5,833 bases of DNA from Hyphomicrobiales bacterium (GTDB lineage Bacteria; Pseudomonadota; Alphaproteobacteria; Rhizobiales; JAUVMS01). A program made the translations under genes and the position numbers. Below the pieces are notes generated by a model that saw only the letters and a list, made by a program, of their open reading frames with translations, ran no database searches and had not been told where the DNA came from. The DNA is taken from contig JAUVMS010000244.1 in NCBI GenBank assembly GCA_030600135.1, forward strand, positions 1 through 5,833, in the 5' to 3' direction. Below are positions 4,954 through 5,833 of this stretch, piece by piece (position 1 is the stretch's first letter; each line of letters opens with the position of its first letter).

Positions 4954-5833
4954 ATGAAGCTTCCAAAATTCATGGTGCAGAAGCACTCGGTGTTCTGGAT
5001 GTCAAAGACGGTGCCGCGCCCGTTACGTGAGCGTGTCGGCAGGACGCACATACAGGTGAGACTAGGCTCCGACTTGAGAGCAGCCAAGCGAGCTTTGTCC
5101 AGAGCCGCGCTTTATGCCGACAGCGTTATCCAAGCAGCACGTGACGAGGTAGACGCAGAGCGCCAAGACGAAGACCCTCTTAAGCTCGCTCTCCAGTTAC
5201 GTCAGCATTATCTCGACGTCACCTCCGACCCCGACCACGATTGGGATGAGTGGCAGGCACCCATCGGTCACTTCACAGACGAGATCGGGGAGAAGCACGG
5301 CAAAGAGGCCGCCAAGATGGTCTGGGACATAGCGACCACTAAGACGACACCTGTGCTTGCCTTGGTGGATGCGTGGAACGCCTCGGCCGGGATCAAAGAA
5401 GTCACCGCCACGAAGCGCCGCCAAGAGATCGAGAGGTTGGCCGGTTGGCTGACGGAACGAGGCATCGCAACCCTCGACGGAGTGACCCGCAAGGTTGCCG
5501 CCGAGCGTGTCCAGGACTTGATTGCAGACGGTCTTCTGGCGTCGTCTATTAATCGGATTGTGACGATTTTCGCCTCGTACTGGCGCTACGCGATCTCTGC
5601 GGGTGCCGCCAAGGCAGACGTCTGGGCAGCACTGCGGGTCAAGGACAAGCGTGGGAGACAGCGTCGACGCGGCCTTACAAACAAAGAGCTGGCCCACCTC
5701 TTGGCGTCCGCCGAGGGTGACCCGTTCATGCACGACGTCGTCTTGACGCTGGCCCTGAGTGGACTACGTGTGGATGAGCTTGCGCACTTGACTGTCGATG
5801 GGGTCAAGTCACATCCGATTACGTATTTCGATA
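4954..5833 (+). CDS. Tyrosine recombinase / phage-type integrase, N-terminal part (partial)
   Basis: An open frame of 293 codons runs from the ATG at 4954 to the window end with no stop. The N-terminus (VFWMSKTVPRPLRERVGRTH, then IQVRLGSDLRAAKRA) resembles the DUF6538-type arm-binding domain of integrases (the VP..LR..G motif followed by a beta strand and LGT/SxxxAA). Residues about 125-225 are a helical core-binding (SAM-like) domain with KRRQEIERLAGWL and SSINRIVTIFASYWRYA. Residues 265-280 (TLALSGLRVDELAHLT) are box I of the catalytic domain, with the catalytic arginine at R272. The remaining catalytic residues (Lys, HxxR, His/Trp, Tyr) lie past the edge. No in-frame start exists between the TAA at 4915 and 4954; the ribosome site is weak (GTGAG 4943-4947). 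The gene reads away from the formate dehydrogenase operon, so the element it belongs to most likely extends to the right. Confidence 0.88.
   Translation, partial: MKLPKFMVQKHSVFWMSKTVPRPLRERVGRTHIQVRLGSDLRAAKRALSRAALYADSVIQAARDEVDAERQDEDPLKLALQLRQHYLDVTSDPDHDWDEWQAPIGHFTDEIGEKHGKEAAKMVWDIATTKTTPVLALVDAWNASAGIKEVTATKRRQEIERLAGWLTERGIATLDGVTRKVAAERVQDLIADGLLASSINRIVTIFASYWRYAISAGAAKADVWAALRVKDKRGRQRRRGLTNKELAHLLASAEGDPFMHDVVLTLALSGLRVDELAHLTVDGVKSHPITYFD

Overview
The window (about 57-60% GC in the coding parts) looks like proteobacterial DNA. The long formate dehydrogenase gamma subunit with a signal peptide and the protein styles suggest an alphaproteobacterium, but that placement is inference and no marker gene is present to fix it.

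Positions 1-4802 are one plus-strand respiratory formate dehydrogenase operon of the FDH3 / FdnGHI type. In order it holds: the C-terminal part of the molybdopterin catalytic alpha subunit (cut by the window start), the four-cluster iron-sulfur beta subunit, a 178-nt spacer with a strong 13-bp hairpin, a small lipoprotein whose C-terminus appears to be shifted out of frame, the cytochrome b gamma subunit, and an exported fusion of a seven-bladed WD40 propeller with a class I cytochrome c. The expected electron route is formate to molybdenum (alpha) to 4Fe-4S (beta) to haem b (gamma) to quinone. The WD40-cytochrome c protein is a candidate extra electron carrier or docking factor on the periplasmic side.

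Positions 4803-4953 are a non-coding, AT-richer stretch (about 44% GC by hand count). It begins with a 19-codon ORF that starts like the next gene of the operon but stops at once. It also carries three CTGGTTG direct repeats, the first of which contains a perfect TTGACA -35 box. From 4954 to the window end runs the open 5' part of a tyrosine recombinase/integrase gene, still open at the right edge. The simplest reading is that the operon's right end borders an integrated mobile element, with an attachment site in or near 4803-4870. The cargo lies outside the window, so no defence system, CRISPR array or other novel system can be claimed here. The most unusual items in view are the WD40-cytochrome c fusion in the operon, the apparently frameshifted lipoprotein, and the integrase boundary.
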